From contig NZ_FOLH01000003.1 of NCBI RefSeq assembly GCF_900112235.1, forward strand, positions 1-64,000: a stretch of DNA of 64,000 nt. The letters are read 5' to 3'. This document shows, in pieces, positions 1-9,043 of the stretch; positions within the stretch are counted from its first letter, which is position 1; each line of letters starts with the position of its first letter. Both the position numbers and the translations under genes were made by a program. Source of the stretch: Marinospirillum celere. Its GTDB lineage: Bacteria > Pseudomonadota > Gammaproteobacteria > Pseudomonadales > Halomonadaceae. The notes under the pieces are model-generated. The model did no database searches, was not told the origin of the DNA, and saw only the letters and a list, made by a program, of their open reading frames with translations.

Positions 1-128
1 TTCCCATGCATTACTCACCCGTCCGCCGCTCGACGCCTGGGAGCAAGCTCCCATCGTTTCCGCTCGACTTGCATGTGTTAGGCCTGCCGCCAGCGTTCAA
101 TCTGAGCCATGATCAAACTCTTCAGTTT
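1..128 (-). rRNA. rrs: 16S rRNA, 5' end (partial)
   Basis: The reverse complement reads through the universal 27F primer region (AGAGTTTGATCATGGCTCAG) and continues with the conserved GAACGCTGGCGGCAGGC block and the ACGGGTGAGTAATGC block. The mature 5' end is placed at 128 by comparison with the E. coli start (AAATTGAAGAGTTTG; here AAACTGAAGAGTTTG). Only the first ~128 nt are in the window; the rest of the operon lies beyond position 1. The short helix-6 region is of gammaproteobacterial type. Confidence 0.97.
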
Positions 129-324
129 AAAATCATCGATTCTTTAAGAGAATCAAACTTGGCTCAAGGGTCAAACGAATAATTGAGATCCGAAAATCTC
201 GACGAGTCGCTTGCCTTGATGTTTTAGTGACTTAACTGGCTTCCTAGATAAAACCCCGAAAGGTTTTGAAAGTCCAGCGCCTCCAACCCATCCCGCAAGC
301 GCCCACATGAATGTACCTGATGCT

Positions 325-336
325 TTCTTAAAGAGC
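325..336 (-). promoter_or_regulatory. rrn leader boxA antitermination site
   Basis: Reads GCTCTTTAAGAA on the minus strand, very close to the boxA consensus (TGCTCTTTAACAA) that loads the NusB/NusE antitermination complex onto rRNA transcripts. It lies between the rrn promoters and the 16S 5' end, the expected position. The rest of the leader (129-324) holds no gene; a short hairpin (GATTCT...AGAATC) sits just upstream of the 16S start. Confidence 0.85.
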
Positions 337-365
337 GTCGATTCATCTTCGAATCAAGAGGCAAC

Positions 366-393
366 ATCTTACCACTGTTTTTGCCCCCGTCAA
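366..393 (-). promoter_or_regulatory. rrn promoter, inner (P2-like)
   Basis: On the minus strand, -35 TTGACG (393-388), 16-bp spacer, -10 TAAGAT (371-366). It is oriented toward the 16S gene and upstream of boxA, so it is the likely inner of two tandem rrn promoters. Confidence 0.7.
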
Positions 394-457
394 GCGTTTA
401 TTTTCGCTTGCTGCTGTTCAGGTTCTTGCCTCGGCTTGCCCCTGACAGCGAGTGCGC

Positions 458-516
458 ATTCTAGTGATTTCATTTATTAGCGCAAGCCTTTTTTGCTTTT
501 TTTTGGAAAAAAACTC
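458..516 (-). promoter_or_regulatory. rrn P1-like promoter with UP element
   Basis: On the minus strand, -35 TTGCGC (485-480), 16-bp spacer, -10 TAGAAT (463-458), followed by a GC-rich discriminator (GCGCACTCGC) typical of stringently controlled rRNA promoters. Directly upstream (486-516) is an A-tract/T-tract stretch fitting an UP element that would bind the alpha subunit C-terminal domain. The 16-bp spacer and discriminator match known rrn P1 architecture. Confidence 0.75.
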
Positions 517-567
517 TTACTCCCAGCTTATCCTCAAAGTAACCCACAAGGTTATTCACAACAGCTA

Positions 568-601
568 TAAAAAAAGGCACCCAAGCCTATACTTGGGTGC
601 C
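568..601 (-). terminator. Rho-independent terminator of the prp operon
   Basis: Ten-base-pair stem GGCACCCAAG/CTTGGGTGCC with a 6-nt loop (576-601), followed on the minus strand by a seven-U tract (575-569). It lies about 50 nt past the prpF stop and separates the methylcitrate operon from the rrn promoters, which point the same way. Confidence 0.9.
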
Positions 602-650
602 TTCAGTAGCACAAAAAAACCGGGGGCTTTTAGCGTGATTCAGACCTTTT

Positions 651-1829
651 TTAGAAGGTATCGCCAGGAATTCTGACCCAACCTTCCATGATCACGCGCG
701 CACTACGACTCATCACGGCTTTCTTGGCAGTCCATTGACCATCGACTTCTTCTGCAGCAGCTCCCACTTTCAGGGTGCCAGATGGATGACCAAACACCAC
801 TTCTTCACGGTTGCCACCGCCAGCAGCCAGATTCACCAAGCTTCCTGGGACTGCAGCCGCAGTTGCAATCGCGACGGAGGCCGTACCCATCATGGCATGG
901 TGAAGCTTACCCATAGACAAAGCACGAACACAGAGATCGATTTCACTTGCTTTGATTTCCTTACCACTGGAAGCCGAGTAATCGGTGGGCGGTGCGACAA
1001 AAGCAATCTTAGGGGTGTGCTGACGGTTGGCCGCCTCGGCAAGATCTTTGATCAAGCCCATCTTCATAGCGCCGTAAGCGCGCAGCTTTTCAAAACGCTC
1101 CAAAGCCTTGAGGTCCGAGTTGATATCCTTTTGTAACTCCGTGCCCTGGTAGCCGATATCGGTTGCATTAACGAAGATGGTCGGAATACCAGCATTGATC
1201 ATAGTTGCCTTGAGGATTCCCTCTCCTGGAACTTCCAGATCATCAACAACATTTCCGGTTGGGAACATGGAGCCTTCGCCATCAGCGGGATCCATAAATT
1301 CAATGACGACTTCCGCAGCAGGAAAGGTGACTCCATCCAGTTCAAAATCGCCGGTTTCCTGCACTTCGCCGTTGGTGATCGGCACGTGAGCAACGATGGT
1401 TTTTTGAATATTCTTCTGCCAGATGCGTACCGTGCAGATGCCATTTTCGGGAACCCGCGCAGAATCGACCAAACCCTTACTAATAGCAAAAGCACCCACA
1501 GCACCGGTGAGGTTGCCACAGTTGCCTGACCAGTCAACAAAAGCTTTATTAATCGCAACCTGACCAAACAGATAGTCAACATCATGATCTGGCTGTTCGC
1601 TTTTCGCCAGAATCACGGTTTTGGAGGTACTGGACGTTGCCCCACCCATACCATCAATCTGCTGACCATAGGGATCAGGACTGCCAATCACCCGCAGCAG
1701 CATCTTGTCACGCGCCTCACCAGGCACCTGAGCGGCCTCTGGAAGATCGGTGAGACTAAAGAAAACACCCTTGGAGGTTCCACCACGCATATAGGTGGCG
1801 GGAATTTTAATCTGGGGAACACTGGGCAT
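651..1829 (-). CDS. prpF: 2-methylaconitate cis-trans isomerase PrpF
   Basis: AcnD-associated isomerase that converts trans-2-methylaconitate to the cis isomer in the 2-methylcitrate cycle of propionyl-CoA breakdown. The protein (392 aa) has the PrpF-family N terminus (IPATYMRGGTSKGVFF) and the SGNCGNLTGAVGAFAI segment with the conserved Cys of the diaminopimelate-epimerase-like fold. The start at 1829 has GGAG upstream at good spacing; a longer frame to 1865 lacks a ribosome site. It is the last gene of the operon, 149 nt after acnD, and is followed by a strong terminator. Confidence 0.93.
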   Translation of the reverse strand: MPSVPQIKIPATYMRGGTSKGVFFSLTDLPEAAQVPGEARDKMLLRVIGSPDPYGQQIDGMGGATSSTSKTVILAKSEQPDHDVDYLFGQVAINKAFVDWSGNCGNLTGAVGAFAISKGLVDSARVPENGICTVRIWQKNIQKTIVAHVPITNGEVQETGDFELDGVTFPAAEVVIEFMDPADGEGSMFPTGNVVDDLEVPGEGILKATMINAGIPTIFVNATDIGYQGTELQKDINSDLKALERFEKLRAYGAMKMGLIKDLAEAANRQHTPKIAFVAPPTDYSASSGKEIKASEIDLCVRALSMGKLHHAMMGTASVAIATAAAVPGSLVNLAAGGGNREEVVFGHPSGTLKVGAAAEEVDGQWTAKKAVMSRSARVIMEGWVRIPGDTF

Positions 1830-1978
1830 AAGTCGCTCCGTTCGAAGAGTTTTACAGAGCAACACAGGGTGGGTGCTTCAGACACGCCGTAAACCCTTCC
1901 CTGGCAACAGACGGTCTGTCACACCCACCCTGATTGCTTCTGTCCGGGCCGTCTAACCGTCCCGGCAATTATGAAAGA

Positions 1979-4582
1979 TCAGACGCTACCTTCCAGGAAA
2001 TCCTTGGCAAAACGCTGGAGTACACCACCAGCGTTATAAACGCTCAGTTCAGCCTCGGTATCCAAGCGGCAGGTAACAGGTACTTCAACCTGTTCGCCAT
2101 TTTTACGGTTGATCACTAGAGTTAGCTCAGCGCCTGCTGCGATCTTACCTTTGACATCAAAGGTTTCCGTACCGTCAATCTTATAGGTATGACGGGTATC
2201 GCCTTCTTTGAACTGCAAGGGAAGAACACCCATACCCACCAGATTAGTACGGTGGATGCGCTCAAAACCCTCAGCAACGATGGCTTCAACACCGGCCAGG
2301 CGTACGCCTTTGGCAGCCCAATCACGCGAAGAGCCCTGACCATAGTCAGCGCCAGCAATAACGATCAGCGGTTGCTTGCGTTCCATGTAGGTTTCAATAA
2401 CATCCCACATGCGCTTGACTTCCCCTTCTGGCTCCAGGCGTGCCAAAGAACCCTGCTTAACCTTGCCATCCACTACAGCCATCTCATTGATCAGCTTGGG
2501 ATTGGCCAGAGTTGCACGCTGAGCCGTCAGGTGATCACCGCGGTGGGTTGCATAAGAGTTGAAGTCCGCTTCAGGCACACCCATTTTATGTAGGTACTCA
2601 CCCGCTGCTGAGTCCATCATGATCGCATTGGAAGGCGACAGGTGGTCGGTGGTGATGTTGTCAGGCAGTATCGCCAGCGGACGCATACCTTTCATGGTGC
2701 GCTCTGCTGCCAGGGCACCTTCCCAATAAGGCGGACGGCGAATATAAGTAGACTGAGGACGCCAGTCATAAAGTGGGCTGGCCGCCTCTTCGCCCCGATC
2801 CAAATCAAACATAGGAATATAAATCTGTTTGAATTGCTCAGGCTTAACGTGCTGACTCACAATGGAGTCAATTTCTTCATCAGAAGGCCAAAGATCTTTC
2901 AAGGTGATGGGGTTGCCCTGCGCATCAGTACCCAGTACATCCTGCTCGATATCAAAGCGGATGGTACCAGCAATGGCGTAGGCAACAACCAGAGGCGGTG
3001 AAGCCAGGAAAGCCTGCTTGGCATAAGGATGAATCCGACCATCAAAGTTACGGTTACCAGACAGCACTGCCGTAGCATAGAGGTCACGTTCAATAATCTC
3101 TTCCTGGATTTTTGGGTCCAGAGCACCGGACATGCCATTACAGGTAGTACAGGCGTAGGCCACGATACCAAAGCCCAACTTTTCTAGTTCTGGCAGAAGG
3201 CCTGCTTCTTCCAAATAAAGACGCGCTACCTTAGAACCAGGAGCGAATGAAGACTTGACCCAGGGCTTACGCACCAGACCCAGTTCATTGGCTTTCTTGG
3301 CGACCAGGCCAGCTGCCACCACGTTACGTGGGTTAGAGGTATTGGTGCAGGAGGTGATGGCGGCAATAATAACTGCACCATCAGGCATCAAACCCTGAGC
3401 TTCCTGCTGACGACCTTCTTCCAGATCACCGGAAATACCCCGGGCAGCCAGGTCTTTGGTCGAAACCCGGGCATGCGGATTGGAAGGACCAGCCAGGTTA
3501 CGACCCACTGCAGACAAATCAAACCTGAGTACCCTCTCATACTCAGCCGTTTCCAAGCTATCGGCCCAAAGACCAGTCGTTTTGGCAAAATGTTCAACCA
3601 ACTCAACCTGTTCAGGCTCACGACCGGTCAGTTTCAGATAGTCGATCGTTTGTTCATCAATAAAGAACATGGCCGCCGTAGCACCATACTCAGGTGTCAT
3701 ATTGGAAATAGTGGCACGATCACCGACAGTCAGGGTTGAGGCCCCTTCACCAAAGAATTCCAAATAAGCACCTACCACGCGCTCTTTGCGCAGGAACTCG
3801 GTTAGCTCCAGGACAATATCGGTTGCGGTAATGCCAGGCTGACGTTTGCCAACCAGTTCAACACCCACGATGTCCGGCAGACGCATCATCGAAGGATGAC
3901 CCAGCATGACGGTTTCAGCTTCCAGACCACCCACACCGACGGAAATAACACCCAGGGCATCAACATGCGGCGTATGCGAATCCGTACCCACACAGGTATC
4001 TGGATAGGCCACACCATCACGGGCCTGAACAACAGGTGACATCTTCTCCAGGTTGATCTGGTGCATGATGCCGTTACCAGCAGGGATCACATCGACGTTT
4101 TTAAATGCGGTTTTCGTCCACTCAATAAAGTGAAAGCGGTCTTCATTACGACGGTCTTCAATGGCACGGTTTTTTTCGAAGGCATCCTCTTCAAAACCTG
4201 CGTGCTCAACAGACAGCGAGTGATCCACGATCAACTGAGTGGGCACCACGGGATTGACCTTGGCAGGATCCCCACCCTTCTCGGCAATGGCATCACGCAG
4301 ACCAGCCAGATCAACTAGCGCTGTCTGGCCCAGAATGTCATGACAAACGACACGGGCAGGATACCAAGGAAAGTCAAGATCACGGCGGCGCTCAATAAGT
4401 TGTTTGAGAGAATCGGTCAGAGCTCCAGGCTCGCAGCGGCGGACCAGCTGCTCGGCCAGAATGCGCGAAGTGTAAGGCAGCTTCTCATAAGAACCTGGCT
4501 GTATGGCTTCGACCGCTGCACGCGCATCAAAGTAATCCAGCGAAGTGCCTGGAAGAGGCTTGCGATATTCAGTATTCATCAT
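1979..4582 (-). CDS. acnD: Fe/S-dependent 2-methylisocitrate dehydratase AcnD
   Basis: Aconitase-family enzyme that dehydrates 2-methylcitrate in the methylcitrate cycle and works together with PrpF, replacing PrpD. The protein is 867 aa, typical for AcnD. The [4Fe-4S] cysteines are visible in ITSCTNTSNP (about residue 410) and ACTTCNGMSG (about 475); the C-terminal swivel domain contains the GADYGQGSSRDWAAKG loop. Two ATGs stand in tandem at the start and cannot be told apart. The gene lies 21 nt after prpC. No prpD is present in the cluster, which fits the AcnD/PrpF variant of the pathway. Confidence 0.95.
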   Translation of the reverse strand: MMNTEYRKPLPGTSLDYFDARAAVEAIQPGSYEKLPYTSRILAEQLVRRCEPGALTDSLKQLIERRRDLDFPWYPARVVCHDILGQTALVDLAGLRDAIAEKGGDPAKVNPVVPTQLIVDHSLSVEHAGFEEDAFEKNRAIEDRRNEDRFHFIEWTKTAFKNVDVIPAGNGIMHQINLEKMSPVVQARDGVAYPDTCVGTDSHTPHVDALGVISVGVGGLEAETVMLGHPSMMRLPDIVGVELVGKRQPGITATDIVLELTEFLRKERVVGAYLEFFGEGASTLTVGDRATISNMTPEYGATAAMFFIDEQTIDYLKLTGREPEQVELVEHFAKTTGLWADSLETAEYERVLRFDLSAVGRNLAGPSNPHARVSTKDLAARGISGDLEEGRQQEAQGLMPDGAVIIAAITSCTNTSNPRNVVAAGLVAKKANELGLVRKPWVKSSFAPGSKVARLYLEEAGLLPELEKLGFGIVAYACTTCNGMSGALDPKIQEEIIERDLYATAVLSGNRNFDGRIHPYAKQAFLASPPLVVAYAIAGTIRFDIEQDVLGTDAQGNPITLKDLWPSDEEIDSIVSQHVKPEQFKQIYIPMFDLDRGEEAASPLYDWRPQSTYIRRPPYWEGALAAERTMKGMRPLAILPDNITTDHLSPSNAIMMDSAAGEYLHKMGVPEADFNSYATHRGDHLTAQRATLANPKLINEMAVVDGKVKQGSLARLEPEGEVKRMWDVIETYMERKQPLIVIAGADYGQGSSRDWAAKGVRLAGVEAIVAEGFERIHRTNLVGMGVLPLQFKEGDTRHTYKIDGTETFDVKGKIAAGAELTLVINRKNGEQVEVPVTCRLDTEAELSVYNAGGVLQRFAKDFLEGSV

Positions 4583-4603
4583 TTCAGTAACCTATGGGGT
4601 TGA

Positions 4604-5758
4604 TCAGCTGCGCTTGTCAATGGAAGGCACACTGCGAGGGCCTTCACCGACATAGTTGGCATTGGGACGAATGATCTTGCCGTCAATACGCTGCTCAATA
4701 ATGTGAGCACTCCAGCCGGAGGTGCGCGAAATGACAAACAGCGGCGTAAACATATCTGTGGGCACGCCCATCATGTGGTAGCTGACTGCGGAGAACCAGT
4801 CCAGGTTGGGGAACATTTTTTTGATTTCCCACATCACGGATTCCAGGCGCTCAGCTATGTCATACATCTTGGTATTCTGCTGTTCTTCAGACAGCTCTTT
4901 TGCTACCTGCTTGATCACCTTATTACGTGGATCAGATACCGTGTAAACCGGGTGCCCAAAACCAATGACCACTTCCTTACGACCCACACGCTCACGAATA
5001 TCTTCTTCAGCCTGTTCGGGGCTGTCGTAGCGTTTTTGGATTTCAAAAGCGACCTCATTAGCACCGCCGTGTTTAGGACCACGTAGAGCACCTATCGCAC
5101 CAGCAATACAGCTGTAGAAGTCAGAACCTGTACCAGCAACAACACGGCCAGCAAAAGTAGAGGCATTGAACTCATGCTCAGCATAAAGAATCAGCGAGGT
5201 GTGCATTGCCTTGACCCAGGATTCACGGGGCTTCTCACCATGCAGCAGATGCAGGAAGTGACCACCAATAGAGTCATCATCGGTTTCCAGGTCAATACGC
5301 TTGCCGTTATAGGCAAAGTGGTACCAGTACAGCAGCATGGAGCCCTGGCAGGCCATCAGCTTGTCAGCAATATCACGCGCATCCGGGTGGTTGTGGTCAT
5401 CTTTTTCAGGTTTGACACAGCCCAAAACGGAAACGCCGGTACGCATCACATCCATAGGGTGGGCTGAAGGTGGCAATTGTTCCAGAGCTGTTTTAACCGC
5501 AGCAGGCAGGCCACGCAGAGCTTTCAGCTTGGTTTTGTAGGCTGTCAATTCAGCAACGGTTGGCAGTTTGCCGTGAACCAGCAGATAAGCAACCTCTTCA
5601 AATTCACACTTCTCGGCCAGGTCTAAAATGTCATAACCACGATAGTGAAGCTCATTGCCGTTGCGGCCCACTGTACACAGAGCAGTATTACCCGCAGCAG
5701 TTCCAGACAGAGCAACCGACTTTTTAGGTTTAGGCTTTACCTGAGTGTTCTCGGACAT
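4604..5758 (-). CDS. prpC: 2-methylcitrate synthase PrpC
   Basis: Condenses propionyl-CoA with oxaloacetate to 2-methylcitrate. The 384-aa protein is a citrate-synthase fold with the catalytic histidine regions [15 protein letters not shown] and [13 protein letters not shown], and VIGFGHPVY carrying the third active-site His. Length and position between prpB and acnD favour PrpC over the TCA-cycle GltA. The start has a strong Shine-Dalgarno (GAGGAGA). It lies 34 nt after prpB and is transcribed with it. Confidence 0.95.
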   Translation of the reverse strand: MSENTQVKPKPKKSVALSGTAAGNTALCTVGRNGNELHYRGYDILDLAEKCEFEEVAYLLVHGKLPTVAELTAYKTKLKALRGLPAAVKTALEQLPPSAHPMDVMRTGVSVLGCVKPEKDDHNHPDARDIADKLMACQGSMLLYWYHFAYNGKRIDLETDDDSIGGHFLHLLHGEKPRESWVKAMHTSLILYAEHEFNASTFAGRVVAGTGSDFYSCIAGAIGALRGPKHGGANEVAFEIQKRYDSPEQAEEDIRERVGRKEVVIGFGHPVYTVSDPRNKVIKQVAKELSEEQQNTKMYDIAERLESVMWEIKKMFPNLDWFSAVSYHMMGVPTDMFTPLFVISRTSGWSAHIIEQRIDGKIIRPNANYVGEGPRSVPSIDKRS

Positions 5759-5792
5759 GACTTTCTCCTCGTTATCTTGTTATTAGTAGGCG

Positions 5793-6686
5793 TTATTTAT
5801 TTTTGCCCTGGGCAAAGAGCTCATCCAGCTTTTGTTCGAAATCGTGATAGTTCAGGAAATCATAGAGCTCCATGCGGGTTTGCATGGTATCGATCACTGC
5901 TTTTTGATCACCATCATCCAACAGGTGCTGGAAAACATTGAGAGCTGCTTTGTTGGCAGCACGGAAGGCTGACAGCGGGTAAAGCACCATGGTGGCACCA
6001 TTTTCTGCCAGCTCTTTCTTATTAAACAGGGGCGTTGCACCAAATTCAGTGATATTGGCCAGCAGATGGGCACCACCGATGCCTTTAGCAAAGGCTTTGT
6101 AATCTTCCAGGGTGTGCACTGCTTCAGCGAAGATGCCATCAGCGCCAGCATCCAGGCAGGCTTTGGCGCGCTCTACAGCGGCTTCCAAACCATCTTTCTG
6201 GAACGCATCAGTACGTGCCATCACAAAGAAATCAGGATCGGTTTTGGCATCTACTGCCGCTTTAACTCGATCCACCATTTCATCCTGAGAAACAATTTCC
6301 TTGTTGGGACGGTGACCACAACGCTTCTGGGCAACCTGATCTTCAATATGTACAGCTGCTGCGCCCGCTTTTTCCATCTCTTTAACCGCACGGGCAATAT
6401 TGAAAGCCCCACCCCAACCGGTATCAATATCAACCAGTAGTGGTGTTTCTACAGCACTGGTAATACGACGCACATCTTCCAGAACATCATTCATACTGGT
6501 CATGCCCAGATCTGGCAGTCCATAAGAAGCATTGGCCACACCACCACCGGAAAGATAAATGGCCTGGTGACCAACACGGGTAGCCATCATGGCGTGATAG
6601 GCATTAATAGTGCCGACGATTTGCAAAGGGTTATTTTCTTTGAGGGCCTTACGAAAACGCCCACCTGCAGTCAGTTTCTGGGACAT
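5793..6686 (-). CDS. prpB: 2-methylisocitrate lyase PrpB
   Basis: Cleaves 2-methylisocitrate to pyruvate and succinate, the last step of the methylcitrate cycle. The protein is 297 aa, the usual length, and has the family signature [10 protein letters not shown] with the catalytic Cys, the DIDTGWGG metal-binding segment and VARTDA-like ARTDAF. The start has AGAGGAAA upstream. It is the first enzyme gene of the operon, 36 nt after the GntR regulator gene. Confidence 0.96.
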   Translation of the reverse strand: MSQKLTAGGRFRKALKENNPLQIVGTINAYHAMMATRVGHQAIYLSGGGVANASYGLPDLGMTSMNDVLEDVRRITSAVETPLLVDIDTGWGGAFNIARAVKEMEKAGAAAVHIEDQVAQKRCGHRPNKEIVSQDEMVDRVKAAVDAKTDPDFFVMARTDAFQKDGLEAAVERAKACLDAGADGIFAEAVHTLEDYKAFAKGIGGAHLLANITEFGATPLFNKKELAENGATMVLYPLSAFRAANKAALNVFQHLLDDGDQKAVIDTMQTRMELYDFLNYHDFEQKLDELFAQGKNK

Positions 6687-6722
6687 GGTTTTTTCCTCTT
6701 TGTAAAATAGGTAAGACTGGAT

Positions 6723-7424
6723 TTATCGTGAAAGTGCTTGCTGCTCGCGCAAGCGCTGCTCGACGTTATCTCTGGAGGCACGGATATGCCTTCTCATCAG
6801 CATTTCTGCCAGCTCTTCGTCGCGTTGCTCTATTGCATCCACAATGCGGTAGTGCTCCTGAAAAGCCCGCTTGGGACGGCCGCTGGTGGCACTAAAGCGG
6901 TAACGGTACATACGCACCAAGTAATAGAGCTCACCACAGAGCAGTTCACTCAGCTTGCGGTTTCCACTGCCATTCACTATGCGATAGTGGAAATCCAGAT
7001 CACCTTCTTTTTGGTAATAAGCTAGGTTTTGTTGCAGCTCAGCCTGGTTCTCGTGCTTTTCCAGCAAGGCTTTAAGGCCATCTATTTCATCCTGGGGCAT
7101 CTGACGGGCTGCCAGACGGCACGCCATTCCCTCCATGGCTTCGCGTACTTCGTAGAGCTCCAACAGCTCATCCAGAGAAAGAGAAACAACCCGGGCGCCG
7201 ACATGGGGAATGCGAGTCACCAGATGACGACCTTCCAAACGCCGCATGGCTTCACGCAGAGGCCCTCGGGAAATACCATATTCTTTCGCCAAACCCGGTT
7301 CTGTAATTTTGGTACCTGGCGCAATTCCACCTGTCACTATCGCATCCTGCAGCTCTTCAAAAACCCGATCGGCCAGGGTTCGGCTGTCCAGAGTTGCTTC
7401 CTCATTCATAGGTAGGTCTGCCAT
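6723..7424 (-). CDS. GntR/FadR-type regulator of the prp operon (PrpQ-like)
   Basis: A 233-aa regulator: winged helix-turn-helix at about residues 15-80 (EYGISRGPLREAMRRLEGRHLV) and an all-helical FCD ligand domain at 90-225 with the expected metal/ligand residues in DFHYRIV and the HYRIVDAI segment. It heads the methylcitrate operon and is probably its autorepressor, sensing a pathway intermediate. No Shine-Dalgarno precedes the ATG at 7424 or the in-frame ATG five codons later. Instead an 18-bp palindrome abuts the start codon, so autoregulation through the leader is likely. The functional link to propionate comes from gene order. Confidence 0.88.
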   Translation of the reverse strand: MADLPMNEEATLDSRTLADRVFEELQDAIVTGGIAPGTKITEPGLAKEYGISRGPLREAMRRLEGRHLVTRIPHVGARVVSLSLDELLELYEVREAMEGMACRLAARQMPQDEIDGLKALLEKHENQAELQQNLAYYQKEGDLDFHYRIVNGSGNRKLSELLCGELYYLVRMYRYRFSATSGRPKRAFQEHYRIVDAIEQRDEELAEMLMRRHIRASRDNVEQRLREQQALSR

Positions 7425-7426
7425 AA

Positions 7427-7444
7427 AATATTGTCAACAATATT
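7427..7444. promoter_or_regulatory. Operator candidate 1: palindrome at the gntR start
   Basis: Perfect 18-bp inverted repeat AATATTGTCAACAATATT ending 2 nt before the gntR ATG. Its core, TTGTCAACAA, has the TTGTCNACAA form reported for FadR/FCD-type GntR regulators. It would lie inside the transcribed leader, where the same palindrome could also form an RNA hairpin. Confidence 0.7.
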
Positions 7445-7456
7445 GATTTGAGTTGC

Positions 7457-7485
7457 ACTGTAGACAACAGATCCTCGGACGTCAA
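7457..7485 (-). promoter_or_regulatory. prp operon promoter (sigma70)
   Basis: On the minus strand, -35 TTGACG (7485-7480), 17-bp spacer, -10 TACAGT (7462-7457). Predicted start near 7450, leaving a leader of about 25 nt before the gntR ATG. The -10 overlaps one operator candidate (7458-7467), and the leader contains another. Confidence 0.7.
7458..7467. promoter_or_regulatory. Operator candidate 2: overlaps the prp -10 box
   Basis: Minus-strand TTGTCTACAG, one mismatch from the TTGTCNACAA form of sites 1 and 3. It covers five of the six bases of the -10 hexamer, the classic position for repression. Confidence 0.55.
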
Positions 7486-7588
7486 TTAAAACCTTAGTCT
7501 AAAATTCAGGAGGTTACAGGGTAGGTGAATGATTATTAAAAGCTTTTTACTGGCACGCACCAAAGAGACACAGGCCTAGGAATCACAA

Positions 7589-7600
7589 GTTGTCGACAAC
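7589..7600. promoter_or_regulatory. Operator candidate 3: distal palindrome
   Basis: Perfect 12-bp palindrome GTTGTCGACAAC with the same TTGTCNACAA core. It lies about 130 bp upstream of site 2 and about 115 bp upstream of pabB. It may serve looping by the prp regulator or act on the pabB side. Confidence 0.5.
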
Positions 7601-7714
7601 CAGGGTTCAACTAACCGGGTTGCTGCTTCTCCTTAGCTAAGCTAGGCGACTTTTAGGTGACTTATCACGTAAAATGCCGCCCTTGTTCCTTATCAGGGTT
7701 TACAGGAGTTTTCT

Positions 7715-9043
7715 TTGCGCTACCAACAACTGCCCTATGCCAGTGATACAGCCCTGCTTGCTGCTATCAGCCACCTGCAATGGCCTGCTTTACTTGCAGG
7801 TAGCCATAAAGGGACCAGTGCCGGCCGCTATTCCATTGCCTGTGGTCAGCCCACGCGCAAACTGGAAATCACTCGCCCTGAGCAAAAGGACCTACTCCAG
7901 GATTTACGCTTAGCTGATACCAACACTTTTCCGCCAGCTCCCGTTGAGCTGCCCTTTACCTACGGCTGGCTGGGCTACTTTAGCTATGATGCCGCCAGGC
8001 TCTTGGAACAGCTGCCAGAAATTGCTAAAGATGACCTCTCTTTACCCTGGGTTCGTTTGGGTTTTTATGAATGGTCTCTGGTCAGTGACCACCAGACTCA
8101 AACGACTTGGCTAAGTGGTTTTTTCACTGACCAGCTGGCAGAAGAACTACAAACAAGACTGCAAGGCGGGCCTGAAATTCAACAAGGTTTTAAGCTGACT
8201 TCTGATTTTGTCAGTAATATGAAGGAAACCGAGTATCGCGCTAAATTTGCTCGGGTTCAGGAGTATTTGCATGCAGGCGACTGCTACCAAATCAATCTTG
8301 CTCAGCGCTTTTCAGCAACCTTTGAAGGCTCAGTTCTTGATGCCTGGCAGCAACTCAATAGCGCTATCCCTGCCCCCTTTTCAGCCTTCCTGGATTATGG
8401 CGATCAACAGCTGTTGTCCCTGTCACCTGAGCGTTTTCTTAAGTGCTCAGCAGCCGGTGACGTTGAAACCCAACCCATCAAAGGCACGCGTCCCAGAGGA
8501 AGAAATCAAAAAGAGGATCTAGCGCTTGCCGAAAATCTACTGAAGAGCACTAAAGACCGGGCTGAGAATCTGATGATTGTTGACTTGCTTCGCAACGACC
8601 TGGGGAAAGTCTGTCATGCTGGCAGCATTCGCGTACCCGATCTTTTTACTCTGGAGAGTTATAATTACGTCCACCACCTGGTTAGCCGTATTACCGGCCA
8701 GCTCAAGCCCCCCTACCAGCCACTGGATTTGTTAACCGCCGCTTTTCCAGGTGGTTCCATCACTGGTGCACCCAAATTGCGGGCCATGGAAATTATTGAA
8801 GAGCTGGAACCCTGTCGAAGAAGTGCTTACTGCGGATCAATTGGTTATATCGATTTCAGTGGCCGCATGGATTTCAATATTGCTATACGCACTTTTATTG
8901 CCACCGAAGGCAACTTGCATCTATGGGGAGGTGGCGGGCTGGTCGCTGATTCCAGCCCTGAAGATGAATATGCCGAAACCCTTCACAAGGTAGCGCGTCT
9001 GCTTAGAGTTCTGCAGCCAGACTTTGCTTCCGGTTTCAGTTAA
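7715..9043 (+). CDS. pabB: Aminodeoxychorismate synthase component I
   Basis: Chorismate-binding subunit that, with PabA, makes 4-amino-4-deoxychorismate for folate synthesis. The protein is 442 aa, the usual PabB length. The C-terminal chorismate domain (about residues 165-430) shows [10 protein letters not shown] with the PIKGT signature, the helix [14 protein letters not shown], and [11 protein letters not shown]. The start is TTG, preceded by AGGAG at good spacing (7703-7707). The stop codon overlaps that of gacS on the other strand. PabB is favoured over TrpE by length and the PIKGT motif. Confidence 0.93.
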   Translation: MRYQQLPYASDTALLAAISHLQWPALLAGSHKGTSAGRYSIACGQPTRKLEITRPEQKDLLQDLRLADTNTFPPAPVELPFTYGWLGYFSYDAARLLEQLPEIAKDDLSLPWVRLGFYEWSLVSDHQTQTTWLSGFFTDQLAEELQTRLQGGPEIQQGFKLTSDFVSNMKETEYRAKFARVQEYLHAGDCYQINLAQRFSATFEGSVLDAWQQLNSAIPAPFSAFLDYGDQQLLSLSPERFLKCSAAGDVETQPIKGTRPRGRNQKEDLALAENLLKSTKDRAENLMIVDLLRNDLGKVCHAGSIRVPDLFTLESYNYVHHLVSRITGQLKPPYQPLDLLTAAFPGGSITGAPKLRAMEIIEELEPCRRSAYCGSIGYIDFSGRMDFNIAIRTFIATEGNLHLWGGGGLVADSSPEDEYAETLHKVARLLRVLQPDFASGFS

